Shown here: positions 33,844 to 43,424 of the stretch, one piece after another
How positions within the stretch are numbered: the stretch's first letter is position 1
Layout: every line of letters begins with the position of its first letter
NCBI RefSeq assembly: GCF_020526085.1
Contig: NZ_CP084874.1
Location: 682,001-746,000 of the forward strand
Length of the DNA: 64,000 bases
Direction of reading: 5' to 3'
DNA from: Klebsiella africana
Lineage (GTDB): Bacteria; Pseudomonadota; Gammaproteobacteria; Enterobacterales; Enterobacteriaceae
Translations under genes and position numbers: made by a program
The notes under the pieces: model-generated
Told to the model about the DNA's origin: nothing
Database searches by the model: none
Seen by the model: only the letters and a program-made list of their open reading frames with translations

Positions 33844-33860
33844 CTTAAGAAGTCGTTAAG
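33844..33860 (+). promoter_or_regulatory. QseB/PmrA-type box between qseB and ygiW
   Basis: CTTAAG-N5-GTTAAG, a direct repeat with 5-bp spacing, matches the CTTAAT-N5-CTTAAT type recognised by PmrA and QseB. It sits 51 bp upstream of ygiW and 84 bp from qseB. In E. coli QseB controls both its own operon and ygiW. Match seen; use inferred. Confidence 0.65.
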
Positions 33861-33910
33861 TTTTGTCGGGCGTAATAGGAGCCATACCAACACAAAAGGG
33901 AGAATATAAG

Positions 33911-34306
33911 ATGAAAAAAATTGCTGCGATGACCGCGATTATTGCTTTGGTTTCCATGCCGGTACTGGCCGCCGGGCAGGGGGGATTCACCGGACCGTCT
34001 ACTACCACTACCACCCAGGCCGGCGGCTTCACCGGGCCGAGCGGCGCGGTGACCACCGTGGCAAACGCCAAGTCGCTGCGTGATGACACCTGGGTGACCC
34101 TGCGCGGTAAAATCGTCGAGCGCATCTCTGATGACCTTTATAAATTCCAGGATGCTTCCGGGGTGATCAATGTCGATATCGACCACAAGCGCTGGAACGG
34201 CGTGACCGTTGGCCCGCAGGACACAGTAGAAATTCAGGGGGAAGTCGATAAGGACTGGAACTCGGTAGAAATCGACGTTAAACAGATCCGTAAAATCGCG
34301 CCATAA
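33911..34306 (+). CDS. ygiW: Periplasmic OB-fold protein YgiW
   Basis: Small BOF (bacterial OB-fold) protein of 131 residues. A signal peptide (MKKIAAMTAIIALVSMPVLA) is followed by a repeated GGFTGPS motif (residues about 25-31 and 39-45), then the OB-fold segment LRDDTWVTLRGKIVERISDD to the end. E. coli YgiW has been tied to stress tolerance and to the QseBC circuit; the mechanism is unclear. The start ATG at 33911 has GGGAG 11 nt upstream. It is divergent from qseBC. Confidence 0.93.
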   Translation: MKKIAAMTAIIALVSMPVLAAGQGGFTGPSTTTTTQAGGFTGPSGAVTTVANAKSLRDDTWVTLRGKIVERISDDLYKFQDASGVINVDIDHKRWNGVTVGPQDTVEIQGEVDKDWNSVEIDVKQIRKIAP

Positions 34307-34383
34307 GTCTCCGTCGGATAAGCGCAAGATCGGTCAGGAACCGCGATCCTCGCTCTGTCAGAGTATGTCGCGAGGAGGAGACG

Positions 34384-35253
34384 ATGAACGATATTAAGGC
34401 CAGCCCGGCGTATGTCGGGCGCTTCCAGCGCGTCTGTAGGTACATTGCGCGCCATCTTGATGAGCCGCTGTCGCTGGAGACGCTGAGCGCGATAGCGCAC
34501 AGTTCGCCTTACCATTTTCACCGGCAATTTAGCGCTTATACCGGCATTCCATTGTACCGGTATATTCAGTGGTTGCGTCTGCGACGCGCCTGTTGGCGCC
34601 TGGCGTTTAACCCCCGCGATAAAGTCATCGATATTGCCCTTGATGCCGGCTTTCAGAATGCGGAGTCGTTCAGTCGTGCCTTCCGTACCGCGTTTGACCA
34701 AAGCCCGACCCAATTCCGTCAACAACCGGACTGGGCCGAGTGGCATCGACGCGTACCGAAACATACGCTACAGGAGCAAACGTCGATGGACGTCAACATT
34801 CTTTCGTTCCCCACCACCCGGATAGCCGTACTGCAACATCGCGGCAGCCCGGACCTTGTCAACGCCACCGCCGCGCGTTTTATCGCCTGGCGTAAGACGA
34901 GCGGATTATCGCCCGTCGCCACCAGCGATACCTGGGGGATCGCCTGGGACGATCCGCAGACTACCCCGCAGGAGGCATTTCGTTTTGATATCTGCGGTAC
35001 GGTCGCTGGGCCGGTCGGTGAAAACGCCTTTGGCGTGATTAACGGCGAAATCCCCAGCGGACGCTGCGCCGTCGTGCGCCATCACGGCTCGCTGGACACG
35101 CTGGCGAACAGCGTTTGGTTTCTCTATCGCGACTGGTTACCCGCTTCAGGCGAGACGTTACGGGATTTTCCGGTGTACTTCCGTTACCTCAATTTTGTCC
35201 ATGAGGTGGCTGAGCATGAACTGCAAACCGATATTTATCTGCCGCTGGCCTGA
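34384..35253 (+). CDS. AraC-type regulator with GyrI-like ligand domain (full-length YgiV relative)
   Basis: 289-residue regulator with an N-terminal AraC/MarA-type pair of helix-turn-helix motifs (residues about 8-108; LSLETLSAIAHSSPYHFHRQF, then VIDIALDAGFQNAESFSRAF) and a C-terminal GyrI/SOUL-like ligand-binding domain (about 130-289). The C-terminal half, starting around the internal ATG at 34786, corresponds to the whole of E. coli YgiV, which lacks the DNA-binding half. AGGAGGAG precedes the start. Organisation resembles Rob, so it may respond to small molecules, but its target is unknown. Confidence 0.88.
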   Translation: MNDIKASPAYVGRFQRVCRYIARHLDEPLSLETLSAIAHSSPYHFHRQFSAYTGIPLYRYIQWLRLRRACWRLAFNPRDKVIDIALDAGFQNAESFSRAFRTAFDQSPTQFRQQPDWAEWHRRVPKHTLQEQTSMDVNILSFPTTRIAVLQHRGSPDLVNATAARFIAWRKTSGLSPVATSDTWGIAWDDPQTTPQEAFRFDICGTVAGPVGENAFGVINGEIPSGRCAVVRHHGSLDTLANSVWFLYRDWLPASGETLRDFPVYFRYLNFVHEVAEHELQTDIYLPLA

Positions 35254-35374
35254 TTAAGCGTGACGGAATCCTCAGCCGATCTCACGGCCTGTGACTCAGG
35301 GCGTGAGATCGGGTATTATCGCGGGTAGTTTTGCCGTCCGAACGGTCGGTACCCAGATTGAGGATCCACGATTA

Positions 35375-37633
35375 ATGAGCGATATGGCAGAGCGCCTTGC
35401 GCTGCATGAATTTACGGAAAATGCTTACCTGAACTACTCCATGTACGTGATCATGGACAGGGCATTACCGTTTATTGGCGATGGCTTAAAACCGGTCCAG
35501 CGTCGCATCGTCTATGCGATGTCCGAGCTGGGGCTGAATGCCAGCGCCAAATTCAAAAAGTCCGCCCGCACCGTCGGCGACGTACTGGGTAAATATCACC
35601 CGCACGGCGACAGCGCCTGCTATGAAGCGATGGTGCTGATGGCGCAGCCGTTCTCTTACCGCTACCCGCTGGTAGACGGCCAGGGGAACTGGGGGGCGCC
35701 GGACGATCCGAAATCCTTCGCGGCGATGCGTTACACCGAGTCCCGCCTGTCGAAATACGCCGAACTGCTGCTCAGCGAACTGGGGCAGGGCACCGTCGAT
35801 TGGGTACCAAACTTTGACGGTACGCTGCAGGAGCCGAAAATGCTGCCTGCGCGCCTGCCGAACATCCTGCTGAACGGCACCACTGGCATCGCGGTGGGCA
35901 TGGCGACCGATATTCCGCCGCACAACCTGCGTGAAGTGGCGAAAGCGGCGATTACGCTGATTGAGCAGCCGAAAACGACCCTCGACGAACTGCTGGATAT
36001 CGTTCAGGGGCCGGATTTCCCGACCGAGGCGGAGATCATCACCTCGCGGGCGGAAATTCGCAAAATCTACCAGAACGGACGCGGCTCAGTGCGCATGCGC
36101 GCGGTGTGGAGTAAAGAGGACGGCGCGGTGGTGATCAGCGCGCTGCCGCATCAGGTCTCCGGCGCCAAAGTGCTGGAGCAGATTGCGGCACAGATGCGCA
36201 ATAAAAAGCTGCCGATGGTTGACGATCTGCGCGACGAATCGGACCACGAAAACCCGACCCGTCTGGTGATTGTCCCGCGCTCCAACCGGGTGGATATGGA
36301 ACAGGTGATGAACCACCTGTTCGCCACCACCGATCTGGAGAAGAGCTACCGCATCAACCTCAATATGATTGGCCTCGACGGACGCCCGGCGGTGAAAAAC
36401 CTGCTGGAGATCCTCAGCGAGTGGCTGGTGTTCCGTCGCGATACCGTGCGTCGCCGTCTGAATCATCGGTTAGAGAAAGTGCTGAAGCGCCTGCATATCC
36501 TTGAAGGTTTGCTGGTGGCGTTTCTCAATATCGATGAAGTGATTGAGATCATCCGCACCGAAGATGAACCGAAGCCAGCCCTGATGTCGCGTTTTGGCAT
36601 CAGCGAAACCCAGGCGGAAGCGATTCTCGAATTAAAGCTGCGCCACCTCGCCAAACTGGAAGAGATGAAGATCCGCGGCGAGCAGAGCGAGCTGGAAAAA
36701 GAGCGCGACCAGCTGCAGGCGATTCTGGCGTCTGAACGTAAGATGAACAACCTGCTGAAAAAAGAGCTGCAGGCCGATGCCGATGCCTTCGGCGACGACC
36801 GTCGCTCGCCGCTTCACGAGCGTGAAGAAGCGAAAGCGATGAGCGAGCATGACATGCTGCCGTCTGAGCCGGTGACTATCGTCCTGTCGCAGATGGGCTG
36901 GGTGCGCAGTGCCAAAGGGCACGACATTGACGCCCAGGGCTTGAGCTATAAGGCGGGCGACAGCTGGAAAGCCTCGGCGAAGGGCAAGAGCAACCAGCCG
37001 GTGGTGTTTATCGATACCACCGGGCGCAGTTATGCCATCGATCCGATTACCCTGCCTTCTGCGCGTGGCCAGGGAGAGCCGCTGACCGGTAAGCTGACGC
37101 TGCCGCCGGGCGCGACTGTGGAACATATGCTGATGGAAGGCGACGATCAGAAACTGCTGATGGCCTCCGACGCCGGCTACGGTTTTGTCTGCACCTTCAA
37201 CGATCTGGTGGCGCGCAACCGTGCCGGTAAAGCGCTGATCACCCTGCCTGACAACGCCCACGTGATGCCGCCGTTGGTGATTGAGGATGAGTCCGATATG
37301 CTGCTGGCCATCACCGCCGCCGGGCGGATGCTGATGTTCCCGGTTAGCGATCTGCCGCAGCTGTCGAAGGGCAAGGGCAACAAAATCATCAACATTCCTG
37401 CGGCGGAAGCCGCCGCCGGCCAGGACGGTCTGGCACATCTGTTTGTCCTGCCGCCGCAGAGTACGCTGACCATTCACGTCGGTAAACGGAAGATCAAACT
37501 GCGTCCGGAAGAGCTGCAAAAAGTCACCGGCGAGCGCGGCCGCCGCGGTTCGCTGATGCGCGGGCTGCAGAAGATTGACCGTGTGGAAATTGACTCGCCG
37601 CGCCGCGCCGCGGCAGGCGATAGCGAAGAGTAA
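35375..37633 (+). CDS. parC: DNA topoisomerase IV subunit A ParC
   Basis: Cleavage-rejoining subunit of topoisomerase IV, 752 residues as in E. coli. The winged-helix/tower part has the catalytic Tyr in the region [15 protein letters not shown] (near residue 120), and the C-terminal beta-propeller carries [19 protein letters not shown]. In the quinolone-resistance region S80 and E84 are both wild type ([10 protein letters not shown]). The ATG at 35375 was chosen by homology; the upstream frame to 35291 is not conserved. Confidence 0.98.
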   Translation: MSDMAERLALHEFTENAYLNYSMYVIMDRALPFIGDGLKPVQRRIVYAMSELGLNASAKFKKSARTVGDVLGKYHPHGDSACYEAMVLMAQPFSYRYPLVDGQGNWGAPDDPKSFAAMRYTESRLSKYAELLLSELGQGTVDWVPNFDGTLQEPKMLPARLPNILLNGTTGIAVGMATDIPPHNLREVAKAAITLIEQPKTTLDELLDIVQGPDFPTEAEIITSRAEIRKIYQNGRGSVRMRAVWSKEDGAVVISALPHQVSGAKVLEQIAAQMRNKKLPMVDDLRDESDHENPTRLVIVPRSNRVDMEQVMNHLFATTDLEKSYRINLNMIGLDGRPAVKNLLEILSEWLVFRRDTVRRRLNHRLEKVLKRLHILEGLLVAFLNIDEVIEIIRTEDEPKPALMSRFGISETQAEAILELKLRHLAKLEEMKIRGEQSELEKERDQLQAILASERKMNNLLKKELQADADAFGDDRRSPLHEREEAKAMSEHDMLPSEPVTIVLSQMGWVRSAKGHDIDAQGLSYKAGDSWKASAKGKSNQPVVFIDTTGRSYAIDPITLPSARGQGEPLTGKLTLPPGATVEHMLMEGDDQKLLMASDAGYGFVCTFNDLVARNRAGKALITLPDNAHVMPPLVIEDESDMLLAITAAGRMLMFPVSDLPQLSKGKGNKIINIPAAEAAAGQDGLAHLFVLPPQSTLTIHVGKRKIKLRPEELQKVTGERGRRGSLMRGLQKIDRVEIDSPRRAAAGDSEE

Positions 37634-37636
37634 GCG

Positions 37637-37667
37637 CGTCTCCTCCCGTCTTTGACGGGAGGAGACG
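37637..37667. other. Long perfect hairpin after parC
   Basis: CGTCTCCTCCCGTC/GACGGGAGGAGACG, a 14-bp perfect stem with a 3-nt loop, directly after the parC stop. The plus strand continues with AAAAAA rather than T, so it is not a classical terminator; it may protect the 3' end or stop transcription by another route. Confidence 0.6.
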
Positions 37668-37824
37668 AAAAAATGCCGCAAAATCGTTGTTTATTCAGGC
37701 GTTGCGATTAACAATGTCCATCATCAGGGACCCAGGAAGAACGGTCCCGGCCTGCGCAGAACTTGTGAGCCTGCCTTCTGCCAGCAGCGAATAATTCTAA
37801 GCGGTTTGGGTTTTAGAGGTAGCT

Positions 37825-38562
37825 ATGCTATTCATTTTTCGAGTAATTTTCGTGGTCATTTATTGCATCGTAGTGTGCGTACTTGGCTGTCTGTACTGCT
37901 TGTTCAGCCCGCGTAATCCAAAACACGTTGCCACTTTTGGCCATCTGTTTGGCCGTTTATCTCCGGTATTTGGCCTCAAGGTAGAGCTACGCAAACCTGC
38001 CGACGCGGAAAGCTATGGCAACGCGATCTACATCGCTAACCACCAGAACAACTATGATATGGTGACGGCGTCGAATATCGTGCAGGCTCCGACGGTCACC
38101 GTCGGTAAAAAGAGCCTGCTGTGGATCCCGTTCTTTGGCCAACTGTACTGGCTGACCGGTAATCTGCTGATTGACCGTAATAATCGAACCAAAGCGCACG
38201 GCACCATTGCCGAGGTCGTCAACGCCTTTAAAAAGCGTAAAATTTCGTTCTGGATGTTCCCGGAAGGGACCCGCAGCCGCGGCCGCGGCCTACTGCCGTT
38301 TAAAACCGGCGCCTTTCACGCGGCTATTGCCGCCGGGGTACCCATTATTCCGGTGTGTGTCTCGAATACATCGAATAAAATAAAGCTCAATCGCTGGAAT
38401 AACGGTCTGGTGATTGTGGAAATGCTGCCGCCGGTGGATACCACTCAGTTCGGTAAAGACAACGTGCGCGCGCTGGCGACGCATTGCCGCGAACTGATGG
38501 CCGCCAAAATTGCTGAGCTGGACAACGAAGTGGCTGAGCGCGAAGCGGCCGGAAAGCAATAA
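37825..38562 (+). CDS. plsC: 1-acyl-sn-glycerol-3-phosphate acyltransferase PlsC
   Basis: Membrane-bound enzyme that makes phosphatidic acid from lysophosphatidic acid, the step after PlsY. The 245-residue protein has an N-terminal membrane anchor, the catalytic NHQNNYD (HX4D) motif near residue 72, and FPEGTRSRG near residue 145. GAGG lies 8 nt before the start ATG. It follows parC and precedes ftsP, the E. coli order. Confidence 0.97.
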   Translation: MLFIFRVIFVVIYCIVVCVLGCLYCLFSPRNPKHVATFGHLFGRLSPVFGLKVELRKPADAESYGNAIYIANHQNNYDMVTASNIVQAPTVTVGKKSLLWIPFFGQLYWLTGNLLIDRNNRTKAHGTIAEVVNAFKKRKISFWMFPEGTRSRGRGLLPFKTGAFHAAIAAGVPIIPVCVSNTSNKIKLNRWNNGLVIVEMLPPVDTTQFGKDNVRALATHCRELMAAKIAELDNEVAEREAAGKQ

Positions 38563-38645
38563 AACAGGAAACGCCGCCAACGCGTGCGTATTGCTGGCGG
38601 GAAACGAATTCCCTTTTTCATTTGTCAGTATGTCATGGAGTTAAT

Positions 38646-40058
38646 ATGTCACTCAGTCGGCGTCAGTTTATTAAGGCTTCCGGCGTAGCGCTGTGCGCTG
38701 GCGCCGCGCCGCTGAAGGCCCATGCCGCCGGCCAGCAGCCTGCGCTGCCGGTTCCGCCGCTGCTGGAATCCCGTCGCGGCCAGCCGCTATTCCTGACGCT
38801 GCAGCGTTCGCACTGGTCATTTACCCCTGGCACCCGCACCCCTGTCTGGGGGATCAATGGCCGCTATATGGGGCCAACGATCCGCGTCTGGAACGGGGAC
38901 GACGTCAAGCTTATCTACAGCAACCGGCTGACGGAGAACGTGGCGATGACCATCCGCGGTCTGCAGGTGCCTGGCCCGCTGATTGGCGGCGCGGCGCGCA
39001 TGATGTCGCCGAACGCCGACTGGGCGCCAGTGCTGCCTATCCGCCAGAGCGCGGCGACGCTGTGGTATCAGGCCAACACGCCGAACCGAATGGCGAAACA
39101 GGTTTACAACGGTCTGGCGGGTATGTGGCTGGTGGAAGACGAGGTCAGCAAGAATCTACCGATCCCCAATCATTACGGCGTTGATGACTTTCCGGTGATT
39201 ATTCAGGACAAACGCCTGGATAACTTCGGCACGCCGGAGTATAGCGAACCTGGAAGTGGCGGCTTTGTTGGCGACACACTGTTGGTTAACGGTGTGCAGA
39301 GCCCGTATGTCGAAGTGTCGCGCGGCTGGGTGCGTCTGCGACTGCTGAACGCCTCCAATTCCCGGCGCTATCAGCTGCAGATGAGTGATGGCCGGCTGCT
39401 GCATGTCATTTCCGGCGACCAGGGGTTCCTGCCGGCGCCGGTTTCGCTCAAGCAGCTGTCGCTGGCCCCAGGGGAACGGCGTGAAATTCTGGTCGATATG
39501 ACCAACGGTGATGAAGTGTCCATTACCTGTGGCGAAGCGGCGAGCATTGTCGACCGTATCCGCGGCTTTTTTGAACCGTCCAGCATTCTGGTTTCCACGC
39601 TGGTGCTGACGCTACGCCCGACCGGACTGCTGCCGCTGGTGACCGACAGTCTGCCGGTGCGTCTGCTACCGACCGAGTTGCTCTCCGGCACGCCAATCCG
39701 CAGCCGGGATATCACTCTCGGTGACGATCCGGGCATCAACGGCCAGCTATGGGATCCGCAGCGTATCGATATCACGGCGCAGCAGGGGACCTGGGAGCGC
39801 TGGACGGTGCGTGCCGACCGCCCGCAGTCGTTCCATATTGAAGGGGTGATGTTCCAGATCCGAAACGTCAACGGCTCGTCTCCTTTCCCGGAAGATCGCG
39901 GCTGGAAGGACACCGTGTGGGTCGATGGGCAGGTTGAGCTGCTGGTCTACTACGCCCAACCGTCGTGGCCGCACTTCCCGTTCCAGTATCTGAGCCAGAC
40001 GCTGGAGCTTGCCGATCGCGGTTCGATTGGCCAGATGCTGGTGAATCCCGCGCCGTAA
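38646..40058 (+). CDS. ftsP: Cell division protein FtsP (SufI)
   Basis: Periplasmic protein of multicopper-oxidase fold that protects the divisome under stress; it binds no copper. The 470-residue precursor begins with a Tat signal, SLSRRQFIKASGVALCAGAAP, ending near AHA-AG. Cupredoxin domains follow. The copper-binding His clusters typical of laccases are not evident, as expected for SufI. The ATG at 38646 places the twin-arginine motif at residues 5-6; the upstream frame from 38622 would push it inward. Confidence 0.95.
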   Translation: MSLSRRQFIKASGVALCAGAAPLKAHAAGQQPALPVPPLLESRRGQPLFLTLQRSHWSFTPGTRTPVWGINGRYMGPTIRVWNGDDVKLIYSNRLTENVAMTIRGLQVPGPLIGGAARMMSPNADWAPVLPIRQSAATLWYQANTPNRMAKQVYNGLAGMWLVEDEVSKNLPIPNHYGVDDFPVIIQDKRLDNFGTPEYSEPGSGGFVGDTLLVNGVQSPYVEVSRGWVRLRLLNASNSRRYQLQMSDGRLLHVISGDQGFLPAPVSLKQLSLAPGERREILVDMTNGDEVSITCGEAASIVDRIRGFFEPSSILVSTLVLTLRPTGLLPLVTDSLPVRLLPTELLSGTPIRSRDITLGDDPGINGQLWDPQRIDITAQQGTWERWTVRADRPQSFHIEGVMFQIRNVNGSSPFPEDRGWKDTVWVDGQVELLVYYAQPSWPHFPFQYLSQTLELADRGSIGQMLVNPAP

Positions 40059-40181
40059 TCTCTTTGACCCTGGCCGGCGCACGGTCAGGGTTTGAGAAAA
40101 TCCTCCTTCATTTCCACTATCATTCCGGCTTATAATCCACGCCCTTTTGGTTATTTTTTTATCATTTTCCCCGGAAGCAAT

Positions 40182-42365
40182 ATGAGCGCAATATCCCTGA
40201 TCCAACCGGATCGTGACCTTTTTTCCTGGCCGCAATACTGGGCTGCCTGTTTTGGCCCTGCGCCCTTTTTACCGATGTCGCGTGAAGAGATGGATCAACT
40301 TGGCTGGGATAGCTGCGACATTATTCTGGTCACCGGCGACGCCTACGTCGACCACCCGAGCTTCGGGATGGCTATCTGCGGCCGCATGCTGGAAGCGCAG
40401 GGTTTCCGGGTAGGGATCATCTCCCAGCCGGACTGGAACAGCAAAGACGACTTTATGCGTCTGGGCAAACCGAACCTGTTCTTCGGCGTGACCGCCGGCA
40501 ACATGGACTCCATGATCAACCGTTACACCGCCGACCGTAAGCTGCGTCATGACGATGCCTATACGGCGGGTAACGTGGCGGGCAAACGTCCGGACCGCGC
40601 CACCCTCGTCTACACCCAGCGCTGTAAAGAGGCGTGGAAAGATGTGCCGGTGATCCTCGGCGGCATCGAAGCCAGCCTGCGCCGTACCGCCCACTATGAT
40701 TACTGGTCCGACACTGTGCGCCGCTCGGTGCTGGTGGACGCTAAAGCCGATATGCTGATGTTCGGCAACGGCGAGCGCCCGCTGGTGGAAGTGGCCCATC
40801 GCCTGGCGATGGGTGAAACCATCGATCAGATCCGCGATGTGCGCAATACCGCCATCATGGTAAAAGAGGCGCTACCGGGCTGGAGCGGCGTGGATTCCAC
40901 CCGTCTGGATACGCCCGGTAAAATTGACCCCATCCCCCATCCGTATGGTGAGGATCTGCCGTGCGCCGATAACAAACCGGTCGCGCCGAAAAAACAGGAA
41001 GCGAAAAGCATTACCGTGCAGCCGCCGCGGCCCAAACCATGGGAAAAAACCTATGTGCTGCTGCCCTCCTTCGAGAAGGTGAAAGGCGATAAAGTCCTGT
41101 ACGCTCACGCCTCGCGTATTTTGCACCACGAAACCAACCCTGGCTGCGCCCGGGCGCTGATGCAAAAGCATGGCGAGCGCTATATCTGGATCAACCCGCC
41201 GGCAATCCCGCTCTCCACCGAAGAGATGGACAGCGTCTTCGCGCTGCCATACAAGCGTGTGCCGCATCCTTCCTACGGCGATGCGCGTATCCCGGCGTAT
41301 GAGATGATTCGCTTCTCAATCAATATTATGCGCGGCTGCTTCGGCGGCTGTTCGTTCTGCTCGATCACCGAGCACGAGGGACGCATTATCCAGAGCCGTT
41401 CTGAGGATTCGATCATTAATGAGATCGAGGCCATTCGCGACACCGTGCCCGGCTTTACCGGCGTGATCTCCGATCTCGGCGGGCCAACGGCCAACATGTA
41501 TATGCTGCGCTGTAAATCGCCACGCGCTGAGCAGACCTGCCGCCGTCTCTCCTGCGTCTATCCGGATATTTGCCCGCACATGGATACCAACCATGAGCCG
41601 ACGATCAATCTTTATCGCCGTGCCCGTGAGCTGAAGGGCATCAAGAAGATCCTCATTGCCTCCGGGGTACGCTATGACATCGCGGTCGAAGATCCGCGCT
41701 ATATCAAAGAGCTGGCGACTCACCACGTCGGCGGCTATCTGAAGATCGCCCCGGAGCATACCGAAGAGGGGCCGCTGTCGAAGATGATGAAGCCGGGGAT
41801 GGGCAGCTACGACCGCTTTAAAGAGCTGTTCGACACCTATTCAAAGCAGGCGGGTAAAGAGCAGTATCTGATCCCGTACTTTATCTCCGCCCACCCGGGG
41901 ACCCGTGATGAAGATATGGTGAACCTGGCGCTGTGGCTGAAGAAGCACCGCTTCCGTCTCGATCAGGTGCAGAACTTCTATCCGTCGCCGCTGGCGAACT
42001 CGACCACCATGTATTACACCGGCAAGAACCCGCTGGGTAAAATTGGTTATAAGAGCGAAGAGGTGGTAGTGCCGAAGGGCGATAAACAGCGCCGTCTGCA
42101 TAAAGCGCTGCTGCGCTACCACGATCCGGCAAACTGGCCGCTGATCCGTCAGGCGCTGGAGGCGATGGGCAAGAAGCACCTGATTGGCTCCCGTCGCGAC
42201 TGCCTGGTGCCGGCGCCAACCCTGGACGAAATGCGCGAAGCACGTCGCCAGAACCGCCATACGCGTCCGGCGCTAACCAAGCACACACCGATTGTGCATC
42301 AGCGTTCTAACGGTGGAGCAACGGCGAAAAAGCCCGTCAAACGCGGTAAAGTCGCCGGGCGTTAA
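40182..42365 (+). CDS. ygiQ: Radical SAM protein YgiQ
   Basis: UPF0313 radical-SAM protein of unknown substrate, 727 residues. An N-terminal region with [13 protein letters not shown] resembles a corrinoid-binding or Rossmann-like fold. The 4Fe-4S motif CFGGCSFC (CxxxCxxC) lies at about residues 386-393, followed by the SAM-barrel segments. The C-terminus is basic and variable. The ATG at 40182 ([14 protein letters not shown]) is chosen by homology to E. coli YgiQ; the open frame begins earlier at 40092 in non-coding DNA. Confidence 0.93.
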   Translation: MSAISLIQPDRDLFSWPQYWAACFGPAPFLPMSREEMDQLGWDSCDIILVTGDAYVDHPSFGMAICGRMLEAQGFRVGIISQPDWNSKDDFMRLGKPNLFFGVTAGNMDSMINRYTADRKLRHDDAYTAGNVAGKRPDRATLVYTQRCKEAWKDVPVILGGIEASLRRTAHYDYWSDTVRRSVLVDAKADMLMFGNGERPLVEVAHRLAMGETIDQIRDVRNTAIMVKEALPGWSGVDSTRLDTPGKIDPIPHPYGEDLPCADNKPVAPKKQEAKSITVQPPRPKPWEKTYVLLPSFEKVKGDKVLYAHASRILHHETNPGCARALMQKHGERYIWINPPAIPLSTEEMDSVFALPYKRVPHPSYGDARIPAYEMIRFSINIMRGCFGGCSFCSITEHEGRIIQSRSEDSIINEIEAIRDTVPGFTGVISDLGGPTANMYMLRCKSPRAEQTCRRLSCVYPDICPHMDTNHEPTINLYRRARELKGIKKILIASGVRYDIAVEDPRYIKELATHHVGGYLKIAPEHTEEGPLSKMMKPGMGSYDRFKELFDTYSKQAGKEQYLIPYFISAHPGTRDEDMVNLALWLKKHRFRLDQVQNFYPSPLANSTTMYYTGKNPLGKIGYKSEEVVVPKGDKQRRLHKALLRYHDPANWPLIRQALEAMGKKHLIGSRRDCLVPAPTLDEMREARRQNRHTRPALTKHTPIVHQRSNGGATAKKPVKRGKVAGR

Positions 42366-42414
42366 GCCTGACGTTGTGCCCGGTAGCGCTTCGCTGACCG
42401 GGCCAGTTGGAGAG

Positions 42415-42447
42415 CCGGACGCGCGTCAGCGCTGTCCGGTTTTTTTA
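42415..42447 (+). terminator. Terminator after ygiQ
   Basis: CCGGAC/GTCCGG outer stem with an inner GCGC pair and an 8-base T-run, 50 bp after the ygiQ stop and just before the dkgA stop on the other strand. Confidence 0.85.
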
Positions 42448-42451
42448 CGTA

Positions 42452-43279
42452 TTAGCCGCCAAACTGATCCGGGTCAGGGCCGAGACGTTTACCCTGGTCC
42501 AGCTTCGCGATTGCTCCCAGCTCATCTTTGTCGAGACGGAAGTCCCAGACGTCAAAGTTTTCCGCGATACGCGACGGCGTCACGGATTTCGGGATCACCA
42601 CCAGACCGCTATCAAGATGCCAGCGAATGACGATTTGCGCCGGCGTTTTGCCGTACTTATCGGCGAGCTGGTGGATGACTTTTTGATCGAAGACGCCTTC
42701 GCCGCCCTGGGCCAGCGGGCTCCAGGATTCGGTCTGGATCTTGTGGGTGGCGTTCCAGGCGTGTAGCTGACGCTGCTGCATAAGTGGATGGAGTTCTATC
42801 TGATTGATCACCGGGGCGACGCCGGTTTCATCAATCAGCTTCTGCAGATGCGGGACCTGGAAGTTGCACACGCCAATGCTTTTGGTCAGCCCCTGCTGCT
42901 GCAGCTCGATCAATGCCTGCCAGGCGTCGACGTAATGGCCGATCGCCGGCACCGGCCAGTGAATTAAATAGAGATCCACATAGTCCAGCTTCAGCTTGCT
43001 GAGGCTCTCTTTCAGCGCTTCGTGCGGCCGTTTTTGATCGTCGTTCCACAGCTTGGTGGTGATGAACAGCTCATCGCGATTAACGCCTGCGCTATGCAGC
43101 GCGTTGCCGACGCCGGTCTCATTTTGGTACGCGGCGGCGGTGTCAAAAGAGCGATAACCGACTTCCAGCGCCTTATGAATGGCGGAGACGACTTCCTCGT
43201 TGCCAGCTTTCCACACGCCGAGACCCAGCTGCGGCATCAGGTTGCCGTCGTGTAGTTTTATAACGGTTGGATGTGTCAT
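42452..43279 (-). CDS. dkgA: 2,5-diketo-D-gluconate reductase A / methylglyoxal reductase DkgA
   Basis: NADPH-dependent aldo-keto reductase, 275 residues, reducing 2,5-diketogluconate, methylglyoxal and related aldehydes. AKR signatures seen: GVGNAL region after SFDTAAAYQNE (catalytic Asp and Tyr), ITTKLW (catalytic Lys), LIHWPVP (His), and IPKSVTPSRIAENFDV for NADPH binding. The ribosome-binding site AGGAGGAAGGC precedes the ATG. It lies downstream of yqhD, and YqhC activates both genes in E. coli under aldehyde stress. Confidence 0.95.
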   Translation of the reverse strand: MTHPTVIKLHDGNLMPQLGLGVWKAGNEEVVSAIHKALEVGYRSFDTAAAYQNETGVGNALHSAGVNRDELFITTKLWNDDQKRPHEALKESLSKLKLDYVDLYLIHWPVPAIGHYVDAWQALIELQQQGLTKSIGVCNFQVPHLQKLIDETGVAPVINQIELHPLMQQRQLHAWNATHKIQTESWSPLAQGGEGVFDQKVIHQLADKYGKTPAQIVIRWHLDSGLVVIPKSVTPSRIAENFDVWDFRLDKDELGAIAKLDQGKRLGPDPDQFGG

Positions 43280-43424
43280 GCCTTCCTCCTGTTAATGAAC
43301 TCGGCGGGGTAGAATCCGCCGAGGGGTAGCATTAAGTCTGGACGAAATAGCTAAAAACGGTAGTAAAAACACCTCTCCCTGACGTTTGTTTAACGTAAGG
43401 AGAGGTGAATCTGGCGGGGATAAC

